In this document: piece by piece, positions 24,318 to 36,734 of the stretch | Position numbering within the stretch: the stretch's first letter is position 1 | Layout: each line of letters begins with the position of its first letter | Source of the DNA: Bisporella sp. PMI_857 | Taxonomy: Eukaryota; Ascomycota; Leotiomycetes; Helotiales; Helotiaceae | NCBI GenBank assembly: GCA_021307315.1 | Contig: JAJSPD010000006.1 | Location: 310,001 to 374,000 of the forward strand | Reading direction: 5' to 3' | Length of the DNA: 64,000 bases | Program-made: the position numbers and the translations under genes | The notes under the pieces: model-generated | The model's database searches: none | Seen by the model: only the letters and a program-made list of their open reading frames with translations | Told to the model about the DNA's origin: nothing

Positions 24318-27300
24318 ATGGAGAGTCCAACTGCGGATTGGGAGAAAGTTGGTGACAAGTTCTATCGGAAAATACAGCTCTATACTGAGGTATTCGACAA
24401 GGACCTGGAGCTTGAGAACTACATCGTTACGGGGTGTTCATATGGGGGAGCTATTGGTAAGTCTCCGTTTGCTTTGTATCAGTTATATGCTGCATTGTTT
24501 GCTACTTCGTCCATACTTTTCGAAAATAAAGCTGGGAAATGAGGCTCGAGAATTCTCAGAAATTTCCCAGACGTTTACGCGTTGTCATACCCAGCATCAG
24601 TTTTGCTTGTCCTAGTAGTTCTAGTAACTCTGAAATCATAAAGAATGATCTCTAGAAAAGTTTCAACATCAAACAAATATACACTGTAGGCACTCTGAAA
24701 GCGTCTACGACAGTGAACTGAATCATCACACACGTGACCACCTCGCTCTATTTGTATAGCTTACTACTAGGTATCTTTGAAGTGGTACTAGCTAACTCTC
24801 GATTTAGCTCTTTACCGAGATGAATCAAAATTACATAGTCTACAAGGATCTCAATCATCTAAAGCAAGTATAGATCTATATAGCTGTGCGGGAAAGTTGA
24901 TTCGGCGCCTAAATTGGGATAAAGGCTCTATCAAAGGACTCGGATGGTCTGATGATGAGCAACTCATAATCGTCACAGCAGATGGCACCGTCCGTTGTTA
25001 CTACGATTTACAGGGAGACTTCACTCAATTTTCACTTGGCAATGGTGCTGAAGAATATGGTGTAATTGCGTGCAGGTTCGTAATGAGAGTAATTTAAAAC
25101 CCTTCTCAGGCTTACCTTTTCAGGTTCTACGGCAGTGGATTCGCTGCTCTACTTTCGAATAACCATCTAATCTCTGTTCCTCGGTATGAGGAGCCACGGC
25201 CAACCCGGCTTGCGACCCCGCCAGAAGGAGATGTTCATTCATGGACCATAATACCTCCTGCTTATACTCTATCTCGATCAGTAGAAGTTCTACTGAGTAT
25301 TAGCCAGACCATCTACGTTGTAGATGCCGCTGAATCTGAGGATCGGCAGCTCGATATTGGTCCCTTCACTCATCTCAGTGTATCACCAAATGGCAAGCTT
25401 TGTCGCATTGTACACTGGCGAAGGCAAAGCGTTTGTCATCACCAGTGATTTCCAGAGAAGGCTCAGTGAGTATAATTCGAAATCTAGGATACCACCACAG
25501 GACTTCAGTGGTGTGGAAACGACGCCGTCGTGATTGCCTGGGACGATGAGGTCCATGTCAATAGGGGCCAAACAACGCTGCGCAAATACTTTTACGATGG
25601 CAGGGTCCACCTAATAGCAGGTAATCAGAGCGAACTTCGATATGGCACTAAGACTAAAAATTTGTAGATCATGATGGCATTCGATTAATCACAAACGATA
25701 TCTGCGACTTCTTACAAAAAGTGCCAGAGGTAACGGATGAAGTGTTCCGATTCGGCATGAGTCACCAGCATCAATTTTACTCGATGCTGTAGACAATTGG
25801 AAAATCAATCACCAAAAGCAGACGACAACATTCAGCTTATACGCCAAATCTGGTTGAGGCAGTTTGAATGTGTAGGTCCCATAGGCCCTGAAATTGTTAC
25901 ATCTTTAATACTTCAAACAGGTCAAGGCAGCCGGACTTGAATTCAACATACATTGGCAAAAACAACTCTTGAAAGCAGCATCTTTCGGGAAATCCGTCCT
26001 AGACATATATAAGCGATGATTTTGTTGACATGTGCGAGTCATTGCGCGTTCTGAATGCCGTTCGCTTTTACGAGATTGGACTACCGTTATCCTACGATCA
26101 ATTTGTCCGCCTCACACCCGAAAAGCTGGTTAGACGTCTCATTAACCGCAGAGAATATCTTAGCTTCCGTATTTTTCTTATATACGCCTGCCTACAGATC
26201 GCATCTATGTTCACTGGGCGTCGCAGAAAGTCCGAGTTAGTTCAGAAGATGAAGATACAATCTGTCGCATGATTGTCGAAAAGCTAGCTGGAAAGCGCGG
26301 CATATCTTTCGAAGAGATCGCTCGAGCGGCGTACGATGAAGGACGAGGACGCCTAGCAACCGAACTCCTGAACCATGAGCCGAGAGCTGGGAAACAAGTC
26401 CCTCTCTCCTTGATATGGAAGAAGATGAAATCGCGCTCGATAAAGCCATCGAGAGCGGAGATTCAGATCTTGTGTTTTTTCGTCGTCTTGCACCTGAAAA
26501 AGAAACTCCAACTATCGGCTTTCTTCCGCGTCATCAATTCCCGCCCAACAGCAACAGCTCTCATCGAAGCCTCCGCTCAAGCGGATGACTCAGAGCTTCT
26601 AAAAGATCTCTACTACCAAGATGACCGTCGCATCGACGGTGCTAACGTCTTCATCCGCGAAGCTCTCAAACAAAATGAATCCCGAAGCGCAAGCGACAAA
26701 CTATCTCTGGCGGTCAAATTACTATCCGATTCAAAAGAAACAGCCTTCGAAGTAAAGTCTTTACAAGAAGCTACTACCTCTTACGTATGCAAGAGTCATT
26801 CAAAGACCAATTAACAGAAGATTTTACTGGACTCAGCGTCAACGAGACGATCTTCAAGCTAGTGCGGCTGGGATACACAAGTCGGGTCAAGAAGATGCAA
26901 AGCGAGTTCAAAATCCCAGACAAGACATTCTGGTGGATCAGGTAATCATTTCCCCATCACCCTTCTCTCAGCCATGTTCTTACAAGACCGCAGACTCCGA
27001 GCACTAGTTGCAAAGCGTGACTGGAACGAGCTCGAAGAGCTCTCCAAGACACGCAAATCACCGATCGGGTGGGAAGTACGTCCTTCCTCCTCTCTCCCAT
27101 CCCTGCCTCTTACTCATACCTGTTGTTTTACCGAAGCTAACGATATCTAACAGCCATTCTTCAATCTTATCCTCGCCGCTGGAAACCCCAAACTCGCCGC
27201 CCTCTTCATCCCGAAAGCCGCACCGTCGCTCAAGCCCGGTGAAGCGATAAGTATGTATGAGAAATGCGGGATGCGGATAAAAGCCGCCGAAGAAGCTGTC

Positions 27301-27405
27301 AAGGTCAAGGATATTGAATCTCTAGACCGACTCCGGCAGGCTGCAGGTATTGGTTCTGTGGAAGGAAGAGAAATAGAACGGATCGGAGCTGGTCTGAGGC
27401 GATAG
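24318..27405 (+). CDS. VPS16: Vps16, HOPS/CORVET core subunit
   Basis: Class C Vps protein of the HOPS and CORVET tethering complexes that drive endosome and vacuole fusion. ATG at 24318 gives MESPTADWEKVGDKFYRK, and the first exon ends at GCSYGGAI. A 351-nt intron (24457-24807, branch GCTAAC) then leads to ALYRDESKLHSLQGSQ and CAGKLIRRLNWDKG. The N-terminal beta-propeller is visible in GLGWSDDEQLIIVTADGTVR, SVPRYEEPRPTRLATPPEGD and NDAVVIAWDDEVH. The C-terminal alpha-solenoid (Vps16 C domain) has MIVEKLAGKRGISFEEIARA, GRGRLATELLNHEPRAGKQV, FTGLSVNETIFKLVRLGYTS, NPKLAALFIPKAAPSLKPGE and AISMYEKCGMRIKAAEEAV. TAG is at 27403-27405. Several introns and frame breaks (about 25440, 25510, 25760-25860, 26190, 26410, 26780) interrupt it. 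Confidence 0.88.
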
Positions 27406-27916
27406 TCTGAAGCCTAACCCAATTTACTTCAAGGCGTGGCAGATAGGAACTAAAGGATGAAGATGGTGGCAGATTCGGATGATGGTGGACCTGTGTCGTG
27501 AAGTCCACCTTCATATTCTTTCTAGTATATAAGTGCTATTGGTACTGATGCCAATGTCCTTTTTTTCTACCTCAAATTCAAGCTCAAATTCTCATTAGAT
27601 GACATTCCAATCATTAGCCAGTACCTATCGAGCAAATATCTAATTGCTGTCAGCTTCCCTTCCCATGCCATCGCGCCATAGAACATGCAGTATTTATTAA
27701 TTAAATTATCGTTACAGAGTCACCAGTCGAACTGTCCCATCTTCTTCAAATGCAGAAACAAAGAGACATAGCAAAGATCAATGCTTGTTTGATGTTGCGG
27801 ATCTGGTGCTGGAGTAGTATCTGGCTGTGGATCTGTGTTTGATGTGCTGGTGGAACTAGAGAATGAAGGTTAGCAAAGTCTAGGGCAAGGCAACCAAAAT
27901 TTCACTTGAAACCAAT

Positions 27917-29976
27917 TTAGTATCGAAGTGAAGGAGCTTTCGGCAATCGTGGCTCCTAGAATATCAGAGGTAGAGATTCAAGCAATAGGCCATCCTTACC
28001 TAGGATCGGCTAGACGACCTGCGCTGCCATCGAATACAAATGGCCCGCATCATTCCTTGGAGTCATGGGTCCTTCGCCGTTGATAATGGCTTCTGATAGA
28101 GATGATGGTAGCCCCCTGGGCTCGGGGTTCGCACTAACCGGTCATGATTCTGCCGAGGAGTTTGCTCAAATTGGGAAGTAGAGCCACCAAGAGCAGCCAC
28201 TGGCTTTCTTACTATATCAACAGGCCGCACAGTTGCACTGGATGCCTCTGGTGTTTCTGAGCTCGCGGAACTAGCTGAAGGATTATCCGTTTCATTGATA
28301 TTGAGGTACCCCATGGCCTCTGCAGTATCAGAAATATGTTGTCCCTCGTCTGATTCGTCGCTAGCTTCAACGACTTCACCATCACTGTTTTCTGTTCCTG
28401 TTTCCTGCGCTGATGCTTGAGGGGTAACATATGTCTGCTCACTGCTGTCAATATGGCGTCGAGATCGACTTTGATCATTCGAAGAAGCTTGTGCCGGAGC
28501 TGCTGGAGCCGCCGGAGCTTCTGCCTCTTCAGCTTCTAACTGTTCCCATTCCCCGTCTGCTGATGGATCATCAATTTCTGCCTCAAGGTCGGCAACTGTC
28601 CTGCAATTTGGACAGATGAAGTGCGGCCAATGTGGTCCATTGATTATCACCCGGATGCATTTATAATGCCAGGTATGTGAACAAGGTGCGACGAAGAGCG
28701 ATTGGCATGGCTAGGGGACAGACGCATGTGAGCTATGATGCATTTATAGCATTTATATCATCTTGGGAAACTTACTGCAATTGCGTTCAGGCAGATCGAG
28801 CAATCCTGCGGGGAACCACCGACGGATGATTTCCCCTGATTATTTAGCTCTCTCAATTCTCGTAAACGTTTATGTGATTGTACGCTATGATGTATCAGTA
28901 TCTCCACAATACATGGAGTATTGAAGAACACCTACTTAAAGCTGTTAGGGGTCTGTTGCCAACCCTTGTTCAATTCAACTCTGATCTTTACGCATCTGAA
29001 AATCATCTCCTCTCCTCCTTGAAATCTATTCCTAGCTGTACGATATCGCCATCTTTAATCGGAAATGGCCGAGATTCTGTGCCTGGCGAGCTGAGTCTTA
29101 TATGATTTAAGAAGGTTCCGACGAGCTTTTTACGTCCTTGATGAACCAACGCCCGCCCGTGCACCAGAATTCGCAATGTCGCCGGCTGACAACTTTCGAT
29201 TTGAACCCTACCGGAGCCGCGGATGGTGTGTAGGCGATGTTGCTCGGCTGGTTGTCCCTCTCCGAATATCTGCCTACCTTTATGATCTCCTGCTCGAAGG
29301 TAAAGTTCTAGCCATGGGGCTAAATACAAGTGAAGGTCGTTGTGCCCTAGGGTCTTGATGCGCTATGAAACGAATTGAAGGGAGTTGGTTCGTTATATTT
29401 GTGCCACTATTGCCATTTGCTGTGCCTGTCAAAGGCTTCATTTTGAGTCCTTTCAGCTTGTGGCATATCCGCTACAACTGCGGCAGATGCCGATCGTGTC
29501 CTTCCCATGGGTTCTGTCGACTCGGTAGTTTCCACAGAGGATCGTGTGCTAGATAGAACCGCGGACGAAGATTCGGTAGCTGTTGACTGGGGCCTTGCTC
29601 CTGTTCGTGATACACCACTCTGCCCTCCCACTGTCGGTAACCAACCACTCGTCGTCGAATTGATATGTTCAGGATAACTGGATCTTTCAGCAGGAATATT
29701 TGCTGTTGAGGTTGGACTTGATGGCGAGGGTTGTCGGGGACTACTTGGTGACGTGGATGCAGGTGCAGGGCTGTTCCTGTTGGTGGTTGAAGTCGGTGTC
29801 GGGTAGGATGTTGCTCTTCCGACCGAGGGCCTCTGATTGTCTCGCGACAATATATGATTCTGAGTGTAAGTCCGCAAATAACTCAAACCACGAAGACGGC
29901 CAGGACGACCTGGCGGCGAGGAAGCTGCAACTGCAGTAGGCTGAGGATAAGGAGGACTAGGCACTGAAGAATACAT
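27917..29976 (-). CDS. FHA-RING E3 ubiquitin ligase, Dma1/Dma2 type
   Basis: Starts MYSSVPSPPYPQPTAVAASS at 29976. A Ser/Thr/Pro-rich region of about 190 residues precedes the FHA domain: LPSIRFIAHQDPRAQRPSL, IKVGRYSERDNQ (phosphopeptide Arg), KVVSRRHCEFW (Ser-x-x-His), WFIKDVKSSS, TFLNHIRLS and DGDIVQLGIDF. After an intron (about 28876-28936) the RING follows: QDCSICLNAIA, an intron, CQSLFVAPCSHTWHYKCI and WPHFICPNCR. The acidic/Ala-rich C-terminal tail ends IINGEGPMTPRNDAG, an intron (about 27958-28002), then PSLRY with TAA at 27917. Dma-type ligases act in the spindle-position checkpoint and septins/SIN signalling in yeasts; that role is family knowledge. Frame breaks are near 29400, 29290, 29115, 29020 and 28110. 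Confidence 0.85.
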
Positions 29977-31308
29977 TGATCGGCAGTGAGGTCACGGTCT
30001 TGGAATTGGGTTGGATGAACTAAATTGATGTTGATTGCCCCAAGCACCGCAAAACAAGAAGAGGTAGGAAGGGGTTGTTGTTGCGTGCTTGTAAAATGGG
30101 ATAACCTCTTTTGCTTCTTTTTTCCCTAGTTATTCAGCCATGAAGAAAATCATGAATCTCAAAGCTGAATGAGGTGTATCAAAGATAGGGTGGGATTCTC
30201 CGATTCTTGTTCGGTTTGGTGAAAGAAGGCTGGAAAGAAAAGCTTGGGGCAGGGGCAGGTGCAATGGTCAGGCGAGCCCACTTCTCTCAAACCTTCTGAT
30301 ATATATATTTCTGTTGGTTCAAGAGCTTTGATCTCAGCAAGTGGCGTATGCTGTTCTGGACTCTATACCCAAGAACAGGAAGGCAACGGGATTCGTTTGC
30401 TATCTATCTATCTATACATAGAACCCAGTTGAACCGGTGTTTCCTCTGGACTTGAGCCTGGACTCTGGATCGCCGTGACCCTCGTGCAGGCCAAGATGGG
30501 CAAGATCTAGACTCAACCACAATATATCGGAGGACATCAGGAGGAGCAGTAACGCGGAACGGAAGTATCATATTTGAAAGATGCTACTCCTGCTAAATAT
30601 ATTTTACCTTTTGGTGAACTTTTACAGGGGACGCATGGGATTTTGGGCAGGAAAGTTTCGTTGTCACATCACCTCCACCCCCAAATTACCAAGCGGGCTC
30701 TCCGCAAAGTGTTAGATAGACACACTGTATATGCATGGTAAATAGGCTGGCGAGGCTTGTCCCTAGGTACAGGTACCTACATCTTTTCACCAGGGAGAAT
30801 TGAGAACGGGCTAAACAGTCACAGCAGTAAGTAGATGCTTATGCAGGCTGTAATGTCAATCAATCCCGTGGCCTCCACAACGCCTTCGGTACACCTGCAG
30901 TCCCTGAAGCGCTGGGGGGAAAGGATGGTTGCAGCTCAGCCAGTGGCTGGCGGAAGACAGAACCAGCCAGTTAGATCAGGATGGTGTTAAACATTGGCCA
31001 CACGTCACGAGACCAAGTTTATTTAGCATCTTTTGAAGTCTCATTCTGAAACAAAATAAACTTCCAATGATATAAACCTTTGATGCTTTGATTCTACTAA
31101 GTGAAACGGAAAAGACGGTAGGGAGGAAGGGAAAGTACCTTACTGTAGCTTGGACCTGTTATGTGTTCCTAGGCAGAGGTGAAATTAGTAATGAAGCGGC
31201 GTCAACATATCAATGTGACGGAAGACTGTTTCTGTTTTTTTAATCCGGAAACCTTAACGCAGAGGCAACAAATTGAAATTCAGCGACTTGAAGGTCTCCA
31301 ATCTCAAC
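29977..31308. promoter_or_regulatory. 1.3-kb divergent region, Dma-type ligase / MPP alpha
   Basis: Non-coding stretch between divergent genes. It contains a short TATC repeat (30401-30415) and no conserved ORF. It presumably includes both promoters and a long leader of the ligase gene. Confidence 0.4.
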
Positions 31309-33076
31309 ATGCTGAAATGCTCCTCAAGATCACTGGCGCGGGGTCTCACGGCTTCTAAAGGTTCTGTTAGAGTTTGCCTCTTTTCGCTCAAGAAATCTGG
31401 CGACGATTGTAGAAGGAATCCAAAAGGTATCCAGCTTTGAAATATTAGCCAACTTACTTGTTCTGACACGTACTCTTCAGGACCCAGCAGAGCTCGATGA
31501 AATATCTACTCTTTCTAATGGCATCCGTGTTGCGACAGAAGCCTTACCAGGGCATTTCTCTGGGATCGGCGTGTACATTGATGCGGGATCGCGATATGAA
31601 AACGACTATTATAAGGGTGTCAGCCATATCATGGATCGGTTAGCATTTAAATCTACTACAAAAAGGACCAGCGACGAAATGCTTGAAGCGCTGGAATCGT
31701 TGGGAGGAAATATACAGTGCGCATCTTCAAGAGAATCACTGATGTATCAATCTGCGACGTTTAATTCGGCAGTTCCAACGACTGTTGCACTACTAGCAGA
31801 GACAATACGTGAGCCCCTCATAACAGAAGAAGAAGTCTTATTACAATTAGATACCGCTGCATATGAGATCGGAGAAATATGGTCGAAACCGGACCTCATT
31901 CTACCAGAGTTGGTGCACATGGCAGCCTATAAGGATAATACGCTTGGAAATCCACTACTTTGTCCCAAAGAACGACTAGGGCAGATCGATAAAAGTGTTA
32001 TTGAAGCCTATAGAAAGGTGTTCTACACTCCTGAAAGGATGGTCATCGCATTTGCAGGAGTTGAGCACCGAGAAGCTGTTAGACTGGCCGAACAGTACTT
32101 TGGAGATATACCGACATCAGAACTGCCGTCTTTGTCTCGCACAGGCTCAGAGACTTCCCTAGGATCCACATACAGTGAGAGTAGCGATAGTTCGATATCA
32201 TCCTCAATTCCGCCATCGCCTACACAGCAGCCCTCAAAGTTACTCTCTAGGCTCCCTTTCCTCAAAAATATCTCAACTTCGGCACCACTAAATGCCTCAG
32301 TCCAGTCAATGACTGATCTTTATCCATCATCAACAGACATACTCAAGCCGTCTTATTACACGGGCGGTTTCTTATCCTTACCTCCCTTGCCTCCTCCTAT
32401 CAACCCCTCGATACCACCTCTCACCCACATTCACTTAGCATTCGAGGCACTCCCTGTTTCCTCGGATGATATCTATGCTTTGGCTACATTACAAACGCTC
32501 CTCGGTGGTGGTGGATCTTTTTCTGCAGGAGGGCCCGGCAAGGGAATGTACTCACGGCTTTATACTAATGTCCTAAATCAACACGGCTGGGTAGAGTCTT
32601 GCATAGCATTTAACCACTCCTACACAGATTCTGGCCTTTTTGGGATTTCGGCGAGCTGTTCTCCCGGAAAAGTTGCCCCCATGTTGGATGTTATGTGCCG
32701 CGAGCTGCAAGCACTAACTCTCGATTCTGGGTTCAGTTCACTACAGACTGCGGAAGTCAATAGGGCTAAGAATCAGCTGCGATCCAGTCTATTAATGAAT
32801 CTAGAGAGCCGGATGGTTGAGCTTGAGGACCTGGGAAGGCAGGTCCAGGTTCATGGACGAAAAGTCGGAGTCCGAGAGATGTGTAGGAAGATTGAGGAGC
32901 TGACCGTGGAAGATCTTCGCAGAGTTGCGAAGGTGGTAGTTGGGGGCATGGTGAACAATGCAGGGAAAGGGAGCGGAGCCCGACTGTCGTCCTTCAAGAA
33001 GGTGAAGAGAAAGATGTCACAAGAAGGAAGTTTAAATGGGATGAGATCCAGGATCGAATTGATAAATGGAAACTAG
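31309..33076 (+). CDS. MAS2: mitochondrial processing peptidase alpha subunit
   Basis: Non-catalytic subunit of the matrix peptidase that cleaves presequences of imported proteins. ATG at 31309 gives MLKCSSRSLARGLTASK, a basic Ser-rich presequence. An intron (about 31426-31480, ending CTCTTCAG) precedes DPAELDEISTLSNGIRVATE. The core has HFSGIGVYIDAGSRYE and KGVSHIMDRLAFKST, where the HxxEH zinc motif of the beta subunit is replaced by HIMDR, as expected for alpha. Next are YQSATFNSAVPTTVALLAET, a Ser/Pro-rich insert (about residues 230-290), and the glycine-rich loop LLGGGGSFSAGGPGKGMYSR that holds the precursor. TAG is at 33074-33076. The second exon is a clean 500-codon frame; one frame break lies in exon 1 near 31371. 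Confidence 0.92.
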
Positions 33077-33253
33077 GCCGGAGGTGAATAAGTAGGCATT
33101 GCGACATTGTATTTATGAGTGTGTACGATGAGTGTATTATATCCTTCCGCGTAGGAAGGTAGAATCTAGAATTGGGCGTAGAGCCTACATAGAAGGTGAG
33201 AAATGATCATCACTCTTCTTATTATGCATATATTTGTCTTCCCGACTTTGCGC

Positions 33254-33602
33254 TAGTCGTTCGGGTCACCACTTTACTTTCGTAAAGTAGGTGAGGGTCA
33301 AGCAATACGCAAAAACCAGCAATACGCAAATCGCACCAAAATTTGTATGGGAAAATTGAGCGAATTAAGTTAACAATAATATTTTTATTTTTTCACTTTT
33401 AAAAATAATACATTATAAAATTCAAAAGTCGAAAAGATTTCCTAAAAATAGAGCAACTTATTCAATACGTTGTAATGCAAGTACTTTAAAAAAGAATTTT
33501 GGTGGAGTCTCACCAAAATTTCAAATTTGCGTATTGCTGGTTTTTGCGTATTGCTGACCCTCACCTACTTTACGAAAGTAAAGTGGGTGGCCCGAACGAC
33601 TA
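33254..33602. mobile_element. MITE with about 76-bp terminal inverted repeats and TA target duplication
   Basis: A 345-bp non-coding element (33256-33600) flanked by TA on both sides (33254-33255 and 33601-33602). The ends begin GTCGTTCGGG and close CCCGAACGAC. The inverted repeats extend about 76 bp (33256-33331 and 33525-33600) with only about three differences. Each arm has a palindrome CTTTACTTTCGTAAAG and two direct copies of GCAATACGCAAA (33302-33313 and 33319-33330; inverted at 33526-33537 and 33543-33554), which look like subterminal transposase-binding repeats. The interior is AT-rich without an ORF. The TA duplication suggests mobilisation by a Tc1/mariner/pogo-class transposase, as inference. 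It lies about 180 bp beyond the MPP alpha stop. Confidence 0.85.
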
Positions 33603-34113
33603 TAATTAGGGATATGATTTACTGGAAAGGTTGAAGACAACCAAGTTCATACAATATAGTACGCTAACGATGGAAGAACAGCTTAGGCGTTGTAGAATCC
33701 GCCAATTGGAATCTGTTACTTTCTGTTTAATTTTAGCCCTAGCATAGAGACAGGAGTCATCAACCTTTCAAGAAGAAAACAAAAGGTGGGCAAGGCCTTG
33801 AAACTGAATCCTGCGGCCAAAATCAAGCATGTTCTTGATACCCCACAAGATATTGAATCATTCTTGGCGTTTCACGTGCTCGCGCGAGTCGAAGAGCAAG
33901 GATTCCAGACGGTTGCTATGCCAGCGCCATAGCAACCAAAACATATCAACACGCCTTGTAACCAAGTTTTGGCCTTCAATGGATATGTGAAGATTAAATG
34001 CTACATTGTAGCGAAATCCGGGGGCGACTCTCATTGAAGGTGCATAGATTCGTTAGTGAGATTTACATTAACTAACACAACATTTCACACAGTATTCCTT
34101 GTCTATCTTCAAC
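33603..34113. other. intergenic region between MITE and GBD/FH3 gene
   Basis: About 510 bp holding the promoter of the following gene. No conserved coding sequence is evident. Confidence 0.4.
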
Positions 34114-36734
34114 ATGGCGTTTCATTATCCAGAGTCATCACAGCACAAGTACACTAAATCGTCAATGTTGCGAGGCTTCATACACAAACGAAATCAATCC
34201 GCCGGGGCAACACTTTCATCTACAAACGATGTATTCATTAGTACACCTGCCTACGGGACACCAATTTTACCAGCAGATCACCCGCATTCACGAGCTCTGG
34301 GAGAGCTCCAAACACAACAAAATAAAGGACCAAAACTGCCCAAGAAGGACAAGGAGAGTGCCAAACGAGGTTCAAACCAGGACGGAAAAGTTTCGTTACA
34401 CAAGAAAACTTTGAGCTCTATCTCGTTAAAGTCACTCGGTAAAGACTCAGAGTCAACGTCAAAGTCGAAGGATAAGGAAGGCAAGCCCAAGAAGACGAAA
34501 TCCTCCACGAATCTTGCTACCCTTCTCTCACGCCCCAAATCTTCCAAAAGTCTCCGCAAACAAGGAATAGAAGATGAAGAACACTCCCAGAAGAATAAAG
34601 AGAACCAATATCCTGCCCTATCGCCAACGGAAACAGACTCACGCCCACCAATATATGCTCAATTTTCCAGCGAATTCTTTGTGAAACAGCCATCGGGAGG
34701 AAAATTTCTGGAGGATGAAATAGACTTATACACACCACAAGAGTATAACCGTGGGAAGCAGAGAGACTTCTATTATGGACTGGGTAATGAGCCAACCCTT
34801 GGCAAACGTTCCGAAGAATCGCAGAGACCCAAATCAACATATCTTCCCAGTAACTTCAGCCTCCAAGATATAAGTCGTCGGGTCAGTGGAGGAAGCTCCA
34901 AACTCAGCTCCGAGATAGTGAGACGTGTCTCAGGAAGCAGGCGGCAGAGCGTGGAGAGAAAGTCAATTGAGGTATCTGTTCCTTCTGAAAAGTCTGGCCC
35001 GAATCGAGGACAGAGAGTGCTGGCTGCTGTCTCTGGTTTTGGAAGCAAGCCTAAACAGCAAACGTCAAAGGCCGACCAGATCCTCGCCGATGAAGATGTA
35101 GACAAGGAGTTCGAGGCCATGCTGGACCGGCGAAATATTGCAGAGAATCAACGAGGGAAAATGCGAAGTCTCGCTTTAGGGATGAAGAAAGATTTCATCA
35201 AACAAGACTGGGCAGAGATAGAAGCAGCTAAAATGGTAGACCAGGGACCAATGGTAGCGACTCAAGCGCTGATGCTACTGAGGGAACCCATGATGTCGCC
35301 AAAGCGAAGTCCAAAAGACCAAGAAGTCGAACATTCACATTGTCTCGTAGCGGCAGCAAAGAGCGGTTAGAGCCAACAAAGAAATCAAAGCCAGAGGGTA
35401 CTTTGGGGCGACACTTCCGGACAAAATCATCAGAGAGTGTCAAGGAAGGATCTAAATCGATAACAGCTTCCGGTGCTGCAGTTGCCCAAAATATTATTGC
35501 TAAGGCCAAGGGCCAAACTCCAGACGACTTTGTCTCATATCTGAGAAAGATTACGAAACCAGAACTTGTCGAGGTTGGTCGTTTGCATAAGCTGAGATTG
35601 TTACTACGAAACGAGACCGTGGCTTGGACAAATGAATTCATTAAGCAAGGAGGTATGGATGAGATTGTCGGGCTGCTTCACAGAACCATGGAAGTAGAAT
35701 GGAGGTAAGTAAATCTTTATAATATACGGTATCGAAAGGCTAATTCTTACAACACAGAGAGGAACACGAAGACGCTCTTCTGCATGAGACTTTACTTTGC
35801 CTCAAAGCCTTAGCTACAACAGCTCTAGCACTCCAGAATCTCGACAAGATTCAAATCACCCTCTTTCCAGCTCTTCTTCATATGGTCTTCGACGAGGAGA
35901 AGAAAGGCCCAAGCGAATTCACAACCCGCAACATTATCAGCTCCATTCTATTTACCTATCTCAAAACAGCACCAATATCCGAGCGGTATCAACGTGCCAA
36001 GATTCTTTTGTCCTATCTTAAAGATCCTGAGCCTAGTGAGTCCCAAAGACCAGTTGGATTTGTCCTTGAGATGCGGCAACCCCGTCCTTATCGAGTCTGG
36101 AATAAGGAAGTTGTCAATGTTACCAAGGAAGTTTTTTTGGATATTCCTTCACAATCTGAACGTTGTGCCCCTTCCAGGAGCCAATCGCAGAGATGCGTCT
36201 CCAACTCGCGATACGAGCAACTCAATCATCAATTCCTCAATTTCAGACAGCACATTTAATGGTTCAAACCCTCACCACCTGTACATGGCTAAGCACTTCC
36301 CTCAGGAATTACCACCAGTTCCGGCAGCACCATATGTTGGAGGTGTGGAATGGGATGCAACAAATTACCTTGCTTCACATCTCGATATTATCAATGGTAT
36401 CCTGCCTGTCCCCAACACGCGAAGACCGCAATACCCCTGCGTGAGCAACTGAAGGTTTCTGGCTGGGAGAAATGCATGGGCATCACGCTTCGCACCTGTA
36501 AAGGAAGTTTCTATGGCGGGGTTCATGCTGGTCTACGATGCTGGGTTGCTGCAGCAGCAGATGATGATGGTTGGGACACCCGCGACGTCCGTTGCGGTCC
36601 CAACAACGAGAAACAGAAGCCCTGTTCGCAAAACGTTAGCAAAAAAGCCGGTGGAAGCGGCACCAAAGATTGACATGAAACTCGACTTCGGGCGGGAGAA
36701 GAGAGTTACGAATAATGATGACGCGTGGCTATAG
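34114..36734 (+). CDS. GBD/FH3 (Drf_GBD-type) armadillo-repeat protein lacking formin FH2
   Basis: ATG at 34114 gives MAFHYPESSQHKYTKSSMLR. The first 250 residues are basic and Ser/Lys-rich (KPKKTKSSTNLATLLSRPKS). An Arg/Ser-rich segment (QDISRRVSGGSSKLSSEIVR) leads to a helical region typical of formin GTPase-binding and FH3 domains: VDKEFEAMLDRRNIAENQRG, KAKGQTPDDFVSYLRKITKP, HKLRLLLRNETVAWTNEFIK, GGMDEIVGLLHRTMEVEWRE, LHETLLCLKALATTALALQN and RAKILLSYLKDPEP. A 53-nt intron lies at 35705-35757. The C-terminus has YVGGVEWDATNYLASHLDII and a Pro/Lys tail ending NNDDAWL, with TAG at 36732-36734. No Pro-rich FH1 or FH2 follows. Frame breaks lie near 35245, 36030-36140 and 36400-36500. A role as a Rho-GTPase-binding scaffold is inference. 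Confidence 0.72.

Noticed and set aside
30760..30785. Small palindrome-like sequence around TAGGTACAGGTACCTA
   Set aside because: Imperfect and short, with no repeat partner or element structure.
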